Part shown: positions 15,027 through 17,004 of the stretch, one piece after another | Position numbering within the stretch: the first letter of the stretch is position 1 | Layout: each line of letters starts with the position of its first letter | Source: an uncultured Collinsella sp. | GTDB taxonomy: Bacteria > Actinomycetota > Coriobacteriia > Coriobacteriales > Coriobacteriaceae | DNA: 17,004 nucleotides | NCBI GenBank assembly: GCA_900757505.1 | Contig: CAAEOE010000063.1 | Span: 1 to 17,004 of the forward strand | Direction of reading: 5' to 3' | The notes under the pieces: model-generated | Told to the model about the DNA's origin: nothing | Database searches by the model: none | What the model saw: the letters and a program-made list of their open reading frames with translations, nothing else | Made by a program: the position numbers and the translations under genes

Positions 15027-16790
15027 ATGACAGACGAGCTGGACCCCCAGACTCAACAGCATATTGATGATCCCGCAGACGTCGCCACAGATACTGACGC
15101 TGTGACCTGCGATGGTACCGACGTCGACGGCCCCATCTCGGACGAAAGCGCTACGGCGGAAACCCCCGAAACAGAAAACGCCGATGAGCAAAACGACGAT
15201 GCGCCCGCACAGGACGACGCCCCTGTACAGGACGACGCCCCGCAAGCAGCGGGCCCCATCGAGGTGTCTTCGGAAGAAGAGCTCGATGCCGTCATGGACT
15301 CCATGATGGATGCTGTCAAAGCGATGAAAGACGCTGTCGCCGATGCCGATATCGATGCCGAGGAAGAGGAGGCCGCCGAGGCGGCCTCGACCTTTGTGCC
15401 CGGCGAGACTCCGGTTGCCGACCAGGGCAGCACCATGCCCTCGTTTCTGCAGCTCGAGCACCCCACGATTGGCGCCGATGCGGTCGATCCGCACGCAGCA
15501 GGCTTTTCTGTGGTCGAGGGCGGTACCGGCAATATCGCCGCGCCGCAGGCTGCCGATGCGGACGCTGCCGACACCGCTCGCCCGACCGCCCCGCACTCCC
15601 CCGCCGCGAGCCGCGATCTGGGGACCGCTGTCTCGAACACTGCGAACGCCGTGGGCACCTTTATCGCCCAGGGTGCCTCGGCCATGCGCGAGATGAACGC
15701 CGCGAAAAAGGCACTTGCCGATGCCCGCGCCCACCTGGCCGAACTTGAGCAGCGCATTGCCGATCAGGCCGAGGAACTCGAGACGCGCCAGGATATCGCA
15801 GGCCGCTACGAGCAGATCGTCGCCGACCAGCGTCAGGCGATCGCCACAGCGCAAAAGACCGCTGCGGCAGCCGAAATCGATCGCGATGTCCATGCTTCCA
15901 AAGTAGCAGAGCTCAAGGGTCAGCTCGAACAAATGAAGACAGAGGATGACGCGACCGAGCTCCGCCTGAAGGCCGCGCTCGATGCCGTGGAGGCCCGCGA
16001 GGCGAGCTCGCGCGAGACCGGCAACCGCCTCGTTCGCCGTCTTGAGGATTCCAAGCGCATCCGCGACAAGGTGCAGGCCGAGCGAGACGCCGGCATTGCC
16101 GCCGCACAACAAACCGTCGACGCCACGCGCGCCCAGCTCGAGACACTGCGTCATGAGTATGCCGAGCTGCAACGCAATCCCTCGGCAAATCCCGCCAACT
16201 ATACGGTGCGCACCAGCGAGCTCTCGATGCAGATCTCCGACACGGCAGATGCCCTGCGTAAAGCCGAAGAAGATGTCCCGCGTATCACCGCCGACCTTGA
16301 ACACTCGCTTGCCGCAGCCGAGCAGGCCGTCGAACAGGCGCAGGCCCCCATTGCCGAAGCCAAACGCGCGCACCAAGCCGTGACGGCAGAGGCCGATGCC
16401 GCGCGCGACGAGCTGCAGACCGCAAAAACCGCCGCTGCAACGCGCCAGCGCGAACTGCGCGAGAAGATCGCCGCCGAGGACAAGGCACGCCGCGACCAAG
16501 AGCAGAGCATCGCCAACGCCCAAGCAGATGCCGCACATGCGCAGTCGATCATCGAACAGGCGAACGAAGTACACGACCACCCAGAGATTACTGAGTCGCT
16601 TGCAGGATCCTTGGCCCGAGACAAAGCCGAACACGCCGAGACCGAGCGAGAGGTTACCCAGCTCGAAGCCACCGAGGACGCGGTGCGCGAGCGTACCCGC
16701 GACTCACGCATCAAATTCACCGGCGCCATCGTCTGCATCGTCGCCGCAATCCTGGCGATCATCCTAGTCTGGCTGTTCGCGAGCAAGTAG
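15027..16790 (+). CDS. Acidic coiled-coil protein with a C-terminal membrane anchor, unknown function
   Basis: I do not recognise this 587-aa protein. Residues 1-120 are acidic and low-complexity with a tandem QDDAP repeat (about 57-72). Residues 120-215 are A/P/G-rich and probably disordered. Two long A/E/Q/R-rich coiled coils follow (about 219-384 and 395-560), broken by RNPSANPANYT. A single hydrophobic helix (about 564-584, FTGAIVCIVAAILAIILVWLF) ends three residues before the C-terminus, so the protein is tail-anchored, with the coil most likely in the cytoplasm. No signal peptide or enzyme motif is seen. GAGGAG lies 9 nt before ATG 15027 and 3 nt before ATG 15021; either may be used. 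The TAG stop is the first three bases of a 29-nt repeat. It may organise the cell envelope or act as a scaffold, which is speculation. Confidence 0.8.
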   Translation: MTDELDPQTQQHIDDPADVATDTDAVTCDGTDVDGPISDESATAETPETENADEQNDDAPAQDDAPVQDDAPQAAGPIEVSSEEELDAVMDSMMDAVKAMKDAVADADIDAEEEEAAEAASTFVPGETPVADQGSTMPSFLQLEHPTIGADAVDPHAAGFSVVEGGTGNIAAPQAADADAADTARPTAPHSPAASRDLGTAVSNTANAVGTFIAQGASAMREMNAAKKALADARAHLAELEQRIADQAEELETRQDIAGRYEQIVADQRQAIATAQKTAAAAEIDRDVHASKVAELKGQLEQMKTEDDATELRLKAALDAVEAREASSRETGNRLVRRLEDSKRIRDKVQAERDAGIAAAQQTVDATRAQLETLRHEYAELQRNPSANPANYTVRTSELSMQISDTADALRKAEEDVPRITADLEHSLAAAEQAVEQAQAPIAEAKRAHQAVTAEADAARDELQTAKTAAATRQRELREKIAAEDKARRDQEQSIANAQADAAHAQSIIEQANEVHDHPEITESLAGSLARDKAEHAETEREVTQLEATEDAVRERTRDSRIKFTGAIVCIVAAILAIILVWLFASK

Positions 16791-16816
16791 TCATTTAAGA
16801 ACGTCCCCAATGACTA
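16788..16816 (+). repeat. 29-nt stem-loop unit, copy B (contains the upstream gene's stop codon)
   Basis: TAGTCATT and AATGACTA form a perfect 8-bp stem around TAAGAACGTCCCC. It is identical to 13707-13735 except for one base. Its first three bases are the stop codon of the coiled-coil gene. Confidence 0.8.
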
Positions 16817-16865
16817 CAAGGAGTGTCCCAAACTGCCGGCAGAAAAGGAACGTCCCTAACTGCCG
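16817..16865 (+). repeat. 49-bp dispersed repeat, copy 2
   Basis: This abuts the 29-nt unit directly and matches 515-563 at 45 of 49 positions, same orientation, including the palindrome CTGCCGGCAG. Similarity may run about 14 nt further (TCCGGAGC against TCCGCAGC). Confidence 0.75.
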
Positions 16866-16879
16866 CGTCCGGAGCAAGA

Positions 16880-17004
16880 CAACGCCGCAGGTAGAGGACG
16901 GACAGCGAGCGGGCCGCATTTGAGACAAGGTGACGTGAAACGAAAGGGCGCTGACCTTCTGGTCGCGCCCTTGAAGTTGAACGTCAGATTGTCCAAATGC
17001 GGCC
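16880..17004. repeat. Long structured hairpin element R (reaches the window edge)
   Basis: The 5' flank CAACGCCG, TAG, GACG and CAGCGAGCGG (16880-16912) matches element L. The outer stem GGCCGCATTTG (16912-16922) pairs with 16994-17004. Inside come TGACGT/ACGTCA, AAC/GTT, AAGGGCGC/GCGCCCTT, a bulged T and the tip GACC-TTCT-GGTC. The stem sequence differs from L but the order of helices, the one-base bulge below the tip and the tip itself are the same. The right arm touches the last base, so the element may continue outside. It follows the coiled-coil gene by about 90 nt. Confidence 0.7.

Noticed and set aside
14922..16634. 570-codon open frame on the minus strand
   Set aside because: It mirrors the coiled-coil gene, whose repetitive A/E/Q codons give L/G/C/R-rich antisense; there is no SD, and the coiled-coil reading with a terminal membrane helix is far better.

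Overview
This 17 kb, GC-rich window looks like chromosome from a gut actinobacterium of the class Coriobacteriia, most likely Collinsella or a close relative. That placement is an inference from GC content, gene families, a Tat-type lipoprotein PstS, a bile-acid-type hydroxysteroid dehydrogenase and several families of GTCCC-containing and AGTTGCGGTGG-type palindromic repeats. No rRNA or tRNA gene is present to confirm it. Most genes are on the minus strand.

Layout. 1-363: 5' part of a DtxR/MntR-family metalloregulator, cut by the window edge. 573-3209: operon of an ABC-F ATPase followed by a Cof-type HAD phosphatase, closed by a repeat-derived terminator. 3415-7077: pstSCAB phosphate importer operon, with a candidate PHO box upstream, a clear terminator downstream and no phoU. 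7371-9524: HAD phosphatase plus PepV-type dipeptidase, ending in a long hairpin with a T-tract. 9681-10541: DegV-family lipid-binding protein, divergent from the previous pair. 10635-11245: DinJ/YafQ-type toxin-antitoxin pair with a perfect 36-bp palindrome at its promoter. 11359-12117: LOG-family protein whose leader carries an intrinsic terminator. 12331-13470: tgt (queuosine tRNA modification). 13471-13931: 461 bp of nested repeats and hairpins without a gene. 13932-14732: SDR closely resembling NADP-dependent 12-alpha-hydroxysteroid dehydrogenases. 15027-16790: divergent gene for an acidic, coiled-coil, tail-anchored protein of unknown function. 16788-17004: a second set of the same repeats and hairpin, running into the window edge.

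The most unusual part is 13.57-17.0 kb. The dehydrogenase and the tail-anchored coiled-coil gene form a divergent pair flanked by direct copies of a two-part repeat. Each copy has a 29-nt stem-loop unit followed by a roughly 100-nt long hairpin. The two long hairpins have different stem sequences but the same architecture, with an identical tip (GACC-TTCT-GGTC) and a shared 5' flank. That is the pattern expected of a structured RNA or a structure-recognised mobile element. The remaining genes are ordinary housekeeping or transport genes. The repeats elsewhere appear to have been taken over as terminators (493-529 and 7268-7349) and, in one case, as a stop codon (16788-16790).
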